This document shows positions 52,455 to 62,051 of a stretch of DNA of 64,000 nt, piece after piece. The DNA comes from Sphingomonas sanxanigenens DSM 19645 = NX02 (GTDB lineage: Bacteria > Pseudomonadota > Alphaproteobacteria > Sphingomonadales > Sphingomonadaceae), in assembly GCF_000512205.2 (NCBI RefSeq), contig NZ_CP011450.1, positions 248,001-312,000 of the forward strand, in the 5' to 3' direction. A program made the position numbers and the translations under genes. The stretch's first letter is position 1. Each line of letters begins with the position of its first letter. A model generated the notes under the pieces. The model made no database searches, was not told where the DNA came from, and saw only the letters and a list, made by a program, of their open reading frames with translations.

Positions 52455-54952
52455 GCCGCCTTCCCTGCCGGATCGCGGTAGGCGAGCAGCCTGAGCGCAT
52501 TGATGACGACGAGCAGCGTCGATCCCTCATGAACCGCCACCGCTGGCCCAATGCCGAGGCCGAGGATGGTAGCAGGCACCAGGAAGGCGACGACACCCAG
52601 GCTGACGAAGACGTTCTGCCGGATGATTCCACGGGTATGGCGGCTAAGACCGACTGCGAATGGCAGGTGCGCCAGATCGTCGGCCATCAGCGCCACGTCG
52701 GCTGTCTCCAGCGCAACGTCCGACCCCGCCGCGCCCATCGCGATGCCGACCGTGGCGCTTGCCATCGCCGGCGCATCGTTCACGCCGTCGCCCACCATCG
52801 CGACCTTGTCTTCGCCGGCGAGCTTCTTGATCGCGGCAACCTTGTCTTCGGGCATGAGGTCGCCCCACGCTTCGTCGATCCCGACTTCGTCGGCGATCGC
52901 TTCGGCGACTTTCTGGTGATCGCCGGAGATCATTATCATCCGCGACACGCCCATCTCGTGCAGCCGACGCAACGCGGTCTTGGCAGCTTCGCGAGGCGTG
53001 TCCATCAGGCCGATCGCGCCCAGGTCGCGGTCCCCCTTGCGGACCACCATTGTCGTGCGGCCGTTCTCGCGCAGCTTCGCGATTGCGTCCTGCGCGCCCT
53101 GCCCCAGCGCCGGAATGCCCTCACTTCCGAACATCTCGGCCTTGCCGATCCACACCGTCTCGCCATCCACGCTCGCGGTGACGCCCCGACCGGTCAGGCT
53201 CTTGAGGTCGCCGGCAGTCGGCACGGCACGATCGTTCAGACGTTCGCGGCCGTCCTTGACGATCGCTTGGGCCAGGGGATGGTCGCTCAACGCTTCGACG
53301 GCGACAGCCAGCGCCAGCAACTCGCCTTCATCGGCGCCATCGACGGGCACGACATCAGTGATGCGCGGACGACCTTCGGTCAGCGTGCCCGTCTTGTCGA
53401 AAGCGATCGCTTTGAGCGACCCGAGGTTTTCGAGCGGTGCACCGCCCTTCACGAGCACGCCGCCCCGCGCTGCACGGGCAACGCCCGACAGGACCGCGCT
53501 CGGCGTTGCGATCGCGAGCGCGCACGGGCTTGCCGCCACCAGCACCGCCATCGCGCGATAGAAGCTGTCGCGGAACGGCTCGTCGACGACCACCCATGCG
53601 AACAGCAGGAGCACTGACAGGACCAGGACGGCGGGCACGAAGATCCGTTCGAACCGGTCGGTGAAGCGCTGCGTCGGCGACTTCTGCGTCTCCGCTTCGC
53701 TCACCATCTTCACGACCTTGGCAAGCGCGCTTTCATTGGAACGCCGTGTCACCTCGATCTCGATCGCGCCGCCGCCGTTGATCGTACCAGCAAAAACCCG
53801 GCTTTCCGCGTCGACTGCATCGGGCTTGGCGCGTGCCGCTGCGGCATCTGCGACCGGCACCTTGTCGACCGGGATGCTTTCACCCGTGACCGGGGCCTGG
53901 TTGATCGCGCTGGTGCCCTTGATGACGAAGCCGTCGGCAGGCAGGCGCTCGTTCGGGCGGACGATGGCAATGTCCCCGACGACCATCTGCTCGACCGGGA
54001 TTTCGCTGGTCTGCCCGCCGCGTCGCACGGTCGCGGTTTCGGGCGCGAGCTTCGCCAGCGCCTCGATCGCCTTCTTGGCGCGGCCCATTGCATAATGCTC
54101 AAGCGCATGGCCGAGGCTGAACAGGAACAGCAGCAGCGCACCTTCGGCCCATGCGCCCAGCGCAGCGGCGCCGGCCGCAGCGACCAACATCAGCGTGTCG
54201 ATCTCGAACTTCTTCATCCGGAGGTTGTCGATCGCCTCGCGCAGCGTGAAGAATCCGCCGAAGAAATAGGCTGCGATATAGCAGGCGGTCGGCAGCCATT
54301 CGGGCGCGCCAGCGACCAGCCTCTCGATCGCGTAGCCGATCCCCAGCAGCGCGCCACAGGCGAGCGCGAAGATCAGCTCGGTATTGGGGCCGAGAAATTC
54401 GGCGTGGCTATGGTCGTGGCCATCGCCGGGGCCGTGCTTCTCTTCGCCCGCGCCGTGGCCCCCGGGGCCGTGGTCGTGGCCGGCATGTTCATCGGCAGCG
54501 ACCCGCTTGCCCACCCTCACCTTCAGCTTGCGAAGCGCAGCGCGCACCTCCTCTTCGGTGGTTTCGCGGCGATCATATTCGACCCGGACAGACCCGCTGG
54601 TGCTGGCGCTTGCCTGGACCACGCCGGGCAAGGCGCACAGCGCATCGCTGACCGTGCGCGCCCGACGTTCGTGGTTGATCCCCGTCACCTGCCAGATCGC
54701 ATGGCCGTAGCGCTCGGTGATTTCGGCACCTGCGGCGCGCACCATTTCGCGCAACCGTGGCAGCGGCAGCTTGGCGGCATCGAAATGGATGCACAGCGCC
54801 GCTGGCGTGTTGCCGTCGAGACAGATCACATGCGCCCGCTCGACACCTTCGCGCTTTGACAGGGTTGATACGAGACGGTCCAGGCAGGCATCGGCCGCGT
54901 CAGGAAGGTCCGGCAACAACACTGGAATGTCGAGTTCGAGCTTGTCGTTCAT
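52451..54952 (-). CDS. Heavy-metal P1B-4-type ATPase (Zn/Co/Cd)
   Basis: An 833-residue inner-membrane ATPase. The N-terminus has two HMA-like folds without CxxC, then a His-rich linker (about residues 155-190: HAGHDHGPGGHG, GDGHDHSHAEF). The core has TGES (PVTGESIPVDKV), the ion motif SPCALAIATPSAVL, DKTGTLTEGRPRI, SDHPLAQAIVKDG, GDGVNDAPAMASA and, in the last helix, AVHEGSTLLVVINALRLLAY. SPC and HEGST mark the P1B-4 group (Co, Zn or Cd export). The start at 54952 overlaps the CDF stop. Longer frames to 55510 are shadows. Confidence 0.92.
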   Translation of the reverse strand: MNDKLELDIPVLLPDLPDAADACLDRLVSTLSKREGVERAHVICLDGNTPAALCIHFDAAKLPLPRLREMVRAAGAEITERYGHAIWQVTGINHERRARTVSDALCALPGVVQASASTSGSVRVEYDRRETTEEEVRAALRKLKVRVGKRVAADEHAGHDHGPGGHGAGEEKHGPGDGHDHSHAEFLGPNTELIFALACGALLGIGYAIERLVAGAPEWLPTACYIAAYFFGGFFTLREAIDNLRMKKFEIDTLMLVAAAGAAALGAWAEGALLLFLFSLGHALEHYAMGRAKKAIEALAKLAPETATVRRGGQTSEIPVEQMVVGDIAIVRPNERLPADGFVIKGTSAINQAPVTGESIPVDKVPVADAAAARAKPDAVDAESRVFAGTINGGGAIEIEVTRRSNESALAKVVKMVSEAETQKSPTQRFTDRFERIFVPAVLVLSVLLLFAWVVVDEPFRDSFYRAMAVLVAASPCALAIATPSAVLSGVARAARGGVLVKGGAPLENLGSLKAIAFDKTGTLTEGRPRITDVVPVDGADEGELLALAVAVEALSDHPLAQAIVKDGRERLNDRAVPTAGDLKSLTGRGVTASVDGETVWIGKAEMFGSEGIPALGQGAQDAIAKLRENGRTTMVVRKGDRDLGAIGLMDTPREAAKTALRRLHEMGVSRMIMISGDHQKVAEAIADEVGIDEAWGDLMPEDKVAAIKKLAGEDKVAMVGDGVNDAPAMASATVGIAMGAAGSDVALETADVALMADDLAHLPFAVGLSRHTRGIIRQNVFVSLGVVAFLVPATILGLGIGPAVAVHEGSTLLVVINALRLLAYRDPAGKAA

Positions 54953-55557
54953 GACGACCTCCTTTCGCTTTTCTTGGTTTCGGCGCGCGCGTCGCGCAGG
55001 ATTTCGACACCGCCCTTGATGGCGATGATGGCGGTGGCGAAGCCGACCAGCAGGTCCGGCCAATTGGTACCCAACCACAGCACCAGCACGCCGGCGATCA
55101 GGATGCCGCCGTTGGAAATGAAGTCGTTGAAGCTGAAGGTGGTTGCGGCCCGGAGATTGACGTCCGGATCCTTGAGGCGCTGGAGCAGCCGCAGGCAGAG
55201 GTAATTCACGACGCCGGCGATCGCGGACATGACCATCATGGTAGGTCCGATGGGCTCGCTGCCCTGCACGTAGCGCCGTCCGACATCGATCAAGATGCCG
55301 CCCGCGAAGATCAGCAGCATGACGCCCGAAGCGACCGCGGCGCGTGTCTTCCATGTCTGGCCCCGGGTGAGCGCCACAAGGCTCAGCGCATACACAGCCG
55401 TATCGGACAGGTTGTCGACGCCGTTGGCGATCAGCGCGCTCGAGTCCGCGAAGAAGCCGGAAACGAAGAAGCCCGCAGCGATCGCCGCGTTCAGCAGCAG
55501 GACGATCCACAGTGTGCGGCGCTCCTGCCCGCCATTGTTGTCGTTGCCCGGGATCAT
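54949..55557 (-). CDS. Cation diffusion facilitator (CDF) family transporter
   Basis: A 202-residue CDF protein with six membrane helices and no cytoplasmic C-terminal domain. The helix-2 site appears as SSALIANGVDNLSDTAVYAL, with Asp where HxxxD proteins have His. The helix-5 site reads FSFNDFISNGGILIAG, where the usual His is not visible. It may carry zinc or another divalent metal out of the cytoplasm. It overlaps both neighbours by 4 nt, so all are one transcript. Confidence 0.85.
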   Translation of the reverse strand: MIPGNDNNGGQERRTLWIVLLLNAAIAAGFFVSGFFADSSALIANGVDNLSDTAVYALSLVALTRGQTWKTRAAVASGVMLLIFAGGILIDVGRRYVQGSEPIGPTMMVMSAIAGVVNYLCLRLLQRLKDPDVNLRAATTFSFNDFISNGGILIAGVLVLWLGTNWPDLLVGFATAIIAIKGGVEILRDARAETKKSERRSS

Positions 55558-56240
55558 CCCATCATCTCCTCAAGTGTCAGCAGGGCCAGGAAGCCGACGA
55601 AAAACATCGAGCTGATGAGCGGGGTGTCGGGTTTCTCGTGCGCCTCGACCAGCAACTCCTCCGTGACGAGGTAGAGCAGCGCCATCAGCCCGAAGCTGAG
55701 GAAGCCGGCGATCATCACCGGCGACAGCGCGGCGACCGGCACGGCAGCGAGCGCGCCGATCGGCAGCAGCAGGGCCAATGCCGAGACGATCACGATGATG
55801 CGCAAGCGCGAGCGATAGGTTTCCGCCAGCTCGTCGGTCAGCGTCAGTCCCAGAAATAACACTTCCAGAGTGAGCGCGATCGTCAGCAGGAGACCTGCCT
55901 TCTCGCCCGCCACGAAAGCGAGGCCGAGCACCAGGCCGTCGACCAGAATGTCGATGCCGATCGCGGCGAGTAGCGCCATCGGCCCCTTGAAGCGGGCCTC
56001 AAGAGCCTTGAGCCCCAGCATGGTCGCGACGCCCGCCGCCCCGCCGATCAACGTCGCGCTGGGCGATGCCTCATGCTTGACCTGCGGCAGGATTTCGGTC
56101 GCTGCCGCCGCGAACACGACGCCGGCAGCGAGATGCTGTAGGCCCGCCACGAGGCCAGGTTTCAACTTGGTGCGGCTCGCGACAATCGCGCCGAGCACGA
56201 CCGCCAGCACAGGCGCAAGCGTATAGAGCAGTGCCTGCAT
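55554..56240 (-). CDS. ZIP-family metal transporter
   Basis: A 228-residue ZIP protein with about eight membrane helices. It has GLQHLAAGVVFAAAATEILP near residue 35, DILVDGLVLGLAFVAGEKAG near 95 in place of HxxxEG, and LTLEVLFLGLTLTDELAET. The canonical His in helix 4 is replaced by Asp, so metal selectivity cannot be told from the sequence. The ZIP direction (import) seems at odds with an efflux operon, but the family also includes exporters. Stop overlaps the CDF start. Confidence 0.85.
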   Translation of the reverse strand: MQALLYTLAPVLAVVLGAIVASRTKLKPGLVAGLQHLAAGVVFAAAATEILPQVKHEASPSATLIGGAAGVATMLGLKALEARFKGPMALLAAIGIDILVDGLVLGLAFVAGEKAGLLLTIALTLEVLFLGLTLTDELAETYRSRLRIIVIVSALALLLPIGALAAVPVAALSPVMIAGFLSFGLMALLYLVTEELLVEAHEKPDTPLISSMFFVGFLALLTLEEMMG

Positions 56241-56243
56241 TTC

Positions 56244-56708
56244 CTAGGACTCCTCCGGGGTTCGGTGGCAGACGCGGATCTTCCCGCGTCGCGTGAACGC
56301 GATCGATCCGCCCGCCACGACAGCCCGCGAATGGTCGCCGCGAAACTCGTCACCGGTTCGCTGCGCGCGCAGGATCTCGGTCCTGCCCTTCGGCAGCCAG
56401 GTGACGGCCATTTTCAAGCCGTCATCGATGAAGTCGACATCGGCGCGTGTGCCGTCGTCGCAGTACATGATGCGCTGCGCGATTAGTTTCGACGTCAGAT
56501 GCTTTTCATGCGCCGGCTCGGTAGGCTGGGTCGGCGCTGGATTACACGCCCCTATAACCGCCCCGGAGACGAGAACGACGCCGAGGCGCGCGATCGCCAG
56601 ACCGGCCCGATTCAGGCCGCACAAGGTTGTCACATTTGAAATCGACGTGTCAGACATCGGTCTCTTCCGACGAAGCGCCCTGTGGCGTTCGAAGGCAGGG
56701 CAGTTCAT
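56244..56708 (-). CDS. MliC-like lipoprotein (first of two)
   Basis: A 154-residue predicted lipoprotein. After a signal with lipobox SGAVIGAC (near residue 54 from the longest start), the mature domain reads YCDDGTRADVDFIDDGLKMA, then LRAQRTGDEFRGDHSRAVVA and GGSIAFTRRGKIRVC, which is the MliC (C-type lysozyme inhibitor) pattern with its Cys pair. The ATGA overlap at 56708 favours that start; ATG 56657 gives a more normal signal. It follows a second such gene. Confidence 0.65.
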   Translation of the reverse strand: MNCPAFERHRALRRKRPMSDTSISNVTTLCGLNRAGLAIARLGVVLVSGAVIGACNPAPTQPTEPAHEKHLTSKLIAQRIMYCDDGTRADVDFIDDGLKMAVTWLPKGRTEILRAQRTGDEFRGDHSRAVVAGGSIAFTRRGKIRVCHRTPEES

Positions 56709-57082
56709 CGCGTGCCTTCCCGCTCGCAGATCCGGGTACGGCCATCGCCTTCCACGATGGTGAGCTGCGACCCCTTGAAGGTCGCGGTGGCTGTTTCGCC
56801 GACATATTGCAGGCCCTGCGCTGGCGCGGTCAGCATCATCGGCGGTCCCCCGTTGGAGCGCCGCAAATCGATCTGCAGGCCGTTGTCCTTGTAATCGACG
56901 AACAGCGGTTCCCCGTCGGAACAGCGATATCTATGCCGCCCCATTTCCCCGGTCGCCACGGCGCTGTCGGACGAATGGATCTGCTGCTCCGTTGGCGGGG
57001 CTGGCGGCTTTCTTTCCGAGCACGCCGCGAGCCCGACAACGAGGATGACGGCGGGCAGCACCCGCTTACAGTGCATCATCAT
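56705..57082 (-). CDS. MliC-like lipoprotein (second of two)
   Basis: A 125-residue lipoprotein with lipobox VVGLAACSER. The mature part, YRCSDGEPLFVDYKDNGLQI then PAQGLQYVGETATATFKGSQ and GDGRTRIC, has the MliC fold pattern. It resembles the neighbour at 56244 only moderately, so the pair is probably an old duplication. Both lie in the metal operon and overlap neighbours by ATGA. Confidence 0.65.
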   Translation of the reverse strand: MMMHCKRVLPAVILVVGLAACSERKPPAPPTEQQIHSSDSAVATGEMGRHRYRCSDGEPLFVDYKDNGLQIDLRRSNGGPPMMLTAPAQGLQYVGETATATFKGSQLTIVEGDGRTRICEREGTR

Positions 57083-57567
57083 CGCGCCTTCCTCCTGTAG
57101 CGGAAGGGGACGCGCTGACGATTGATAGCCCGGGCAGGCTGAGCTACCCGCCAGCGGAGATAGGTTGCGAGGCGATCGTCAGATTCGACCATCAGGGATC
57201 GCAGGCGGCGCAACATCATCGCCGCGAACGGCAGGGAGAGCGCCCCGCGCAGCGTGCAGCTATGCGTTAGCCTGGTGCCGCCATCGTCCCCCGCCAGCTC
57301 GTACCGCTCTTCGAGCGTGAACAGATAGGGGATGCCGCAGGACCAAGCGAAGGCGTGCGGTTTATCGAATCGATCAATCCGTGCTGGCGTCCGAATTGGC
57401 CGGGTGATGCCCTGGATCGCAAAGGTGCATTCTGTGTCGCCGAGCCGGGACGGATCATCGAGAAATACGAGCGGACTCCACGCCCGGCGATGATCCGGAT
57501 CGGTGAGTGCCGACCAGATGCGCAGTGGCCCGCCGTGAAGCATCGAGCTGGTTATGGTGCGAGGCAT
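57079..57567 (-). CDS. SRPBCC-family protein
   Basis: A 162-residue START/SRPBCC-like protein: GGPLRIWSALTDPDHRRAWS near the N-terminus, then PHAFAWSCGIPYLFTLEERY, GTRLTHSCTLRGALSLPFAA and a C-terminal helix. The fold binds hydrophobic ligands; the ligand is unknown. The start at 57567 has GGGAGATGGGGAT upstream; the frame is open to 57621. It heads the operon to the left, separated from czcA by a strong hairpin. Confidence 0.8.
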   Translation of the reverse strand: MPRTITSSMLHGGPLRIWSALTDPDHRRAWSPLVFLDDPSRLGDTECTFAIQGITRPIRTPARIDRFDKPHAFAWSCGIPYLFTLEERYELAGDDGGTRLTHSCTLRGALSLPFAAMMLRRLRSLMVESDDRLATYLRWRVAQPARAINRQRVPFRYRRKAR

Positions 57568-57583
57568 ATCCCCATCTCCCAGA

Positions 57584-57618
57584 GATGGGCGGGGCGATCG
57601 CGGATCGCCCCGCCCATC
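57584..57618 (-). terminator. Strong hairpin after czcA
   Basis: A 16-bp perfect stem (GATGGGCGGGGCGATC / GATCGCCCCGCCCATC) with a 3-nt loop, starting 3 nt after the czcA stop. It separates czcCBA from the SRPBCC-ATPase operon. Confidence 0.7.
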
Positions 57619-57620
57619 CA

Positions 57621-60600
57621 TCAGGCCAAGTTGTTCACGAAGGTCTGACCGTGGTCGTCCCCTTCATGCTCCTCATTGTAGTGCTCGGGTTTCTCGATCA
57701 CTTTCTGCCCGAACCGGGCATAGAGTGTCGGCAGCACGAACAGCGTAAGAAGCGTCGCCGAGATCAGACCGCCGATGACGACCGTCGCCAAAGGCTTTTG
57801 AACCTCTGCGCCGGCGCCTTCGCCCAGCGCCATCGGCACGAAGCCGAGGCTGGCGACTAGCGCGGTCATGATGACGGGTCGCAGACGCTGCATCGCGCCA
57901 ACATGCGCGGCTTCCTCGCGGCTCATCCCTGATCGGATCAGATCTTGGATCGAGCTGACCATGACGAGGCCGTTGAGGACCGCGATGCCCGAGAGGGCGA
58001 TGAAGCCCACTGCCGCCGAGATCGAGAAGTCCATGCCCCGCAGGAACAGCAACAGGACGCCGCCCACCAGCGCGAAAGGCACGCCGGTGAACACGATCGC
58101 GGCGTCGCGGACCGATCCCAACGCCCCGTAGAGGAGCAGCAGGATCAAGATGAAGCAAGCCGGAATGACCAGCTTCAGCCGTTCGCTTGCCGATTGGAGG
58201 TTCTCGAACTGGCCGCCCCATTCGAGATAGGTGCCGGCAGGCAGCCGGAGTTGGCTGCCGATCGCCGCCTGCGCATCCGCCACGACGGATCCGACGTCGC
58301 GGCCACGCACGTTGGCTTGCACCACCACGCGCCGCTTGCCGTTCTCGCGGCTGATCTGGTTCGGACCATCGACCACCTTGATCTCGGCGACGCTGGACAG
58401 CGGTACATAGCCGCCGCCTGCCACCGGCACCTGCACCTGTTGGAGCAGGCCGATGTCGGCACGCTGCGCCTCCGACAGGCGGATCACCACGGGGAAGCGA
58501 CGGTCGCCCTCGAAGATCTGGCCCGATGTTCGCCCGCCGATCGTCGCAGTCACGGTGTCCTGCACATCCTGAGCCGTAACGCCCAACCGCGCCATCGCGT
58601 CGCGGTTGACGCGAATGTCGAGCATGGGAAGACCGGTCGTCTGCTCCACCTTCACGTCCGCTGCGCCTTGCGTTCTGCGCAGCACCGCCGCGATTTGCTC
58701 GGCCGTCCGGTTCATCTGGTTGAAGTCGTCCCCGAACACCTTCACCGCGATGTCGCCGCGCACGCCGGCGATCAGCTCGTTGAAGCGCATCTGGATGGGC
58801 TGGGTGATCTCGTAGGCATTTCCCGGAATCTTCGCGAGATTACCCTCGATCCGGCTGACCAGCTCCTCCTTGGGAAGCTCAGGATCCGGCCAATCCTTGC
58901 GCGGCTTCAGGATGACGAACATGTCGGTCGCGTTCGGCGGCATCGGGTCGGCCGCCAGCTCGGCGGTGCCCGTCTTGGAATAGACGAATTGCACCTCCGG
59001 CTGCTTCGACATCATCCGCTCGATCGGCACCTGCATCGCCTGGCTCTGCTGGACCGACGTTGCCGGAATGCGGAGCGACTGGATCAGCAAATCGCCTTCG
59101 TCGAGCTGCGGCAGGAACACCGAGCCGAGCGTAGTGAAAGCAAGCGCCGCCACCACAAGGCTTCCCACACCCGCACCGATCGTCAGCGTCGGGCGCTTCA
59201 TGGCCCGGTCGAGACCGGGTTCGTAGCGCTTCTTCAGCCACGTGATGATGCGGCCGTCCTTCTCCTCGACCTTCTTCGACAGCCAGATCGCAATCATCGC
59301 CGGCACGAAGGTGAGAGAGAGGATGAAGGCGAAGGCGAGCGCGATGATGACGGTCAGCGCCATCGGTCCGAACGTTTTACCCTCCACGCCGGTCAGCGTG
59401 AGCAGCGGTACGTAGACGAGGATGATGATTGCCTGCCCGTACACAGAGGGACGGATCATCTCACGCGCAGCGGCTGCCACGGTCGCGAGCCGTTCCTTGA
59501 CGCTGAGCAATCGGCCTTCATGATGCTGTTGCTCGGCAAGCCGGCGCAGCGCGTTTTCGACAATGATGACGGCGCCGTCGACGATCAGACCGAAGTCCAA
59601 AGCCCCAAGGCTCATCAGATTGGCCGAGACCCCAGCGCGCAGCATACCAAAGCCTGTCAGCATCATGGTGATCGGGATGACCAACGCCGCGATCAGGGCC
59701 GCACGGAAGTTGCCGAGCAGCAGGAAGAGCACGACGATGACCAGCACCGCGCCTTCGGACAGGTTTTTCGCGACCGTCTTGATCGTCGAATTGACCAGCT
59801 CGGTGCGGTTCAGCACCGGCTGAATTACGACGTCAGGAGGCAGCGAAGCGTTGATCGTCTTCAGTTTCTCAGCGACCGCGGTCGACACGATGCGGCTGTT
59901 CTCGCCGATCCGCATGATCGCCGTGCCGACGACGACTTCGGTACCGTTCTCCGATGCCGAACCCATGCGGATCGCCTGACCCGTCTTCACAGTCGCAACT
60001 TGTTCGACCGTGATCGGCACGCCGTTACGTGTCGCGATCACGGTCCTGGCCAACTCGCTGGCATTGCGAACGAGCGCATCCGAGCGAACAGCCAGACCTT
60101 CGCCATTGCGATTGACGAAGCCACCGCCGACGCTGGTGTTATTGCGCTCCAGCGCATTTCCCAGGTCCGTCAGCGTGATGCCGAGCGAGGCCAGCTTCTG
60201 CACGTCGGGCACGACGAGGAACTGCTTGGCGTAACCGCCAATCGAGTCGACACCGGCGAGGCCCGGTGTGGTCTTCAGAAGCGGCGTCACGATCCAGTCC
60301 TGCGCGGTGCGCAGGTAGGTCGCCTTGTCCTCTTCGGTCGTCAGTCGCTCGCCCTCTGGCGTGATGTAGCTGCCATCGGGCTGTTGGCCCGGTTCACCGG
60401 GCTTGTGCTTGTCGTCCTCGCGATGATCGAGACGAACGGTGTACATGTACACCTCGCCCAGGCCTGTCGCGATCGGACCCATTTCAGGGTTCACGCCGTC
60501 GGGCAGATTCTCTTGCACGCCCCGCAGACGCTCGCCCACCTGCTGGCGGGCGAAATAGATGTCCGTCGCGTCCGAAAAGACCGCCGTGATCTGCGCGAAG

Positions 60601-60866
60601 CCGTTGCGGCTCAACGAGCGCGTATATTCCAGGCCGGGGGTGCCGGCGAGCGCGGTTTCGATTGGAAACGACACCTGCTTCTCGACCAGCTCGGGCGAGA
60701 GGGCAGGCGCGCGGACGTTGATCTGGACCTGATTGTTGGTGATGTCCGGCACCGCGTCGATCGGTAGCCGGTAGAGGGAAAAGGCGCCGATGGCGGCGAC
60801 GATGACGGTGAGGAGCAGGACTAGCCAGCGCTTCTCGACCGCCCAGGTTACGATACGGGCGATCAT
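57621..60866 (-). CDS. czcA: Heavy-metal RND efflux pump CzcA
   Basis: A 1081-residue inner-membrane RND pump of the HME group. The first helix region is VEKRWLVLLLTVIVAAIGAF, then RLPIDAVPDITNNQVQINV. The proton-relay motif in helix 4 is LDFGLIVDGAVIIVENALRR, the DFGxxxDGxxxxxE pattern of HME1 (Co/Zn/Cd). The porter loops and second repeat follow (GQIFEGDRRFPVVIRLSEAQ). Its start is 3 nt after the adaptor stop. It would move metal from the periplasm outward with CzcB and CzcC. Confidence 0.95.
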   Translation of the reverse strand: MIARIVTWAVEKRWLVLLLTVIVAAIGAFSLYRLPIDAVPDITNNQVQINVRAPALSPELVEKQVSFPIETALAGTPGLEYTRSLSRNGFAQITAVFSDATDIYFARQQVGERLRGVQENLPDGVNPEMGPIATGLGEVYMYTVRLDHREDDKHKPGEPGQQPDGSYITPEGERLTTEEDKATYLRTAQDWIVTPLLKTTPGLAGVDSIGGYAKQFLVVPDVQKLASLGITLTDLGNALERNNTSVGGGFVNRNGEGLAVRSDALVRNASELARTVIATRNGVPITVEQVATVKTGQAIRMGSASENGTEVVVGTAIMRIGENSRIVSTAVAEKLKTINASLPPDVVIQPVLNRTELVNSTIKTVAKNLSEGAVLVIVVLFLLLGNFRAALIAALVIPITMMLTGFGMLRAGVSANLMSLGALDFGLIVDGAVIIVENALRRLAEQQHHEGRLLSVKERLATVAAAAREMIRPSVYGQAIIILVYVPLLTLTGVEGKTFGPMALTVIIALAFAFILSLTFVPAMIAIWLSKKVEEKDGRIITWLKKRYEPGLDRAMKRPTLTIGAGVGSLVVAALAFTTLGSVFLPQLDEGDLLIQSLRIPATSVQQSQAMQVPIERMMSKQPEVQFVYSKTGTAELAADPMPPNATDMFVILKPRKDWPDPELPKEELVSRIEGNLAKIPGNAYEITQPIQMRFNELIAGVRGDIAVKVFGDDFNQMNRTAEQIAAVLRRTQGAADVKVEQTTGLPMLDIRVNRDAMARLGVTAQDVQDTVTATIGGRTSGQIFEGDRRFPVVIRLSEAQRADIGLLQQVQVPVAGGGYVPLSSVAEIKVVDGPNQISRENGKRRVVVQANVRGRDVGSVVADAQAAIGSQLRLPAGTYLEWGGQFENLQSASERLKLVIPACFILILLLLYGALGSVRDAAIVFTGVPFALVGGVLLLFLRGMDFSISAAVGFIALSGIAVLNGLVMVSSIQDLIRSGMSREEAAHVGAMQRLRPVIMTALVASLGFVPMALGEGAGAEVQKPLATVVIGGLISATLLTLFVLPTLYARFGQKVIEKPEHYNEEHEGDDHGQTFVNNLA

Positions 60867-60869
60867 GGC

Positions 60870-62051
60870 TTAATCCTCGTGGCTCGCTTCGCCCTTGCCG
60901 ATCTCGGCCTTGAGCGTGAAACTTCCGGTGGTGGCGATCTGTTCGTTGCCGGTCAGGCCCGACCGGACGATCACCGTGTCGCCCGACGCATCGCCGAGCT
61001 GGACCGGGGTCGCCTTGAAGCCGGTGGGCGTGCGCACGAACACGACCGACTTGCCCTCGAAACTCTGGACCGCCGTCGTCGGCACGCGGACCGCCCCGCT
61101 CCCGCCGCTGCCCGTGAGCTGCACGGCTGCCGTCACAGGCTCGCCGACCCGCCATTCGCCACCGCGATTGTCGAGGGTGGCGAGCGCAGGCACGAGCCGC
61201 GTCTGCGGATCAAGCGCCGGCGACACGAAGGTCACGCGGGCGGTCGCCTGACGGCCTGCCGCCTTCACCAGCACCGTATTGCCGGGACGCACCCGGCCCG
61301 CATCCTCGGGCTTGAGATTAAGCGCGATCGACACCTGGCTCAGGTTGGCGATGCGATAGAGTTCGGCATCCGCCGCGACCGTTTGTCCCAGCGTCACGGG
61401 GCGCGCAATGATCTGGCCCGAGATCGGCGCGGCAATGCCGAGCCGGTTGAGCCCGCCGCCGCCGACACCCGCCGCCGAAACCATGCTCTGCGCCTGCGTC
61501 AGGGCGATCCGCGCCTCCGTCGCCGCTGTGCGGGCGGCGATCAGATCCTGTTCAGGGGAGACTCTCTGCGCGAACAGCCGCTGTTCGCGCGCGAGGTTCG
61601 AATTAGCGAGCTGAAGCCGCGCCCGCGCCGCCTCGACCTCGCCCTTGATCTGCGCCGCCTCGCGGCTTTCGATGACCGCAATGGTCTGGCCGCGTCCGAC
61701 CGATTGGCCGAGGTTACGGGTGAGCGCGACCACGCGTCCCGCAATTGCGGCCGAGACGACCTGCGTTCCCTGTGGGTCGCCCTCGATGATCGCGGGCAGC
61801 TCGATCGTCCCGGCCCCGCCGATGATCGGCCGTCCGACCTGGACGCCCGCTGTGGCGATCTGGTCGGCACCCAATGTGACGACGCCTTCACCGGCATGAC
61901 CGCCTTCAGCACCGCCCTTTTCCGTGCCCGCTGCCGTCTCATTGGCAGCTGCGCCTTCGGCAGTTGCCTCGTTTCCGCCATCCTTGCCGCCGCAGGCAGC
62001 CAAGAGCAGGGCGAGCGACGCCGCGCCCGCGAGATAAAAGCTCTTCATCAC
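60870..62051 (-). CDS. czcB: RND adaptor protein CzcB
   Basis: A 393-residue periplasmic adaptor with a lipoprotein signal (LAGAASLALLLAACGGKDGG). It has the hairpin and lipoyl domains (VVALTRNLGQSVGRGQTIAV, IESREAAQIKGEVEAARARL), the barrel QIIARPVTLGQTVAADAELY, then KSVVFVRTPTGFKATPVQLG and the end. The N-terminal Gly/Glu/Ala stretch with His (GGHAGEGV) may touch metal. It bridges CzcA and the outer-membrane factor. Confidence 0.93.
   Translation of the reverse strand: MMKSFYLAGAASLALLLAACGGKDGGNEATAEGAAANETAAGTEKGGAEGGHAGEGVVTLGADQIATAGVQVGRPIIGGAGTIELPAIIEGDPQGTQVVSAAIAGRVVALTRNLGQSVGRGQTIAVIESREAAQIKGEVEAARARLQLANSNLAREQRLFAQRVSPEQDLIAARTAATEARIALTQAQSMVSAAGVGGGGLNRLGIAAPISGQIIARPVTLGQTVAADAELYRIANLSQVSIALNLKPEDAGRVRPGNTVLVKAAGRQATARVTFVSPALDPQTRLVPALATLDNRGGEWRVGEPVTAAVQLTGSGGSGAVRVPTTAVQSFEGKSVVFVRTPTGFKATPVQLGDASGDTVIVRSGLTGNEQIATTGSFTLKAEIGKGEASHED

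Noticed and set aside
57945..60767. A 940-codon open frame on the plus strand
   Set aside because: It is fully antisense to czcA, which has all its RND motifs. The product is only rich in Arg, His and Asp, as in other high-GC antisense frames.
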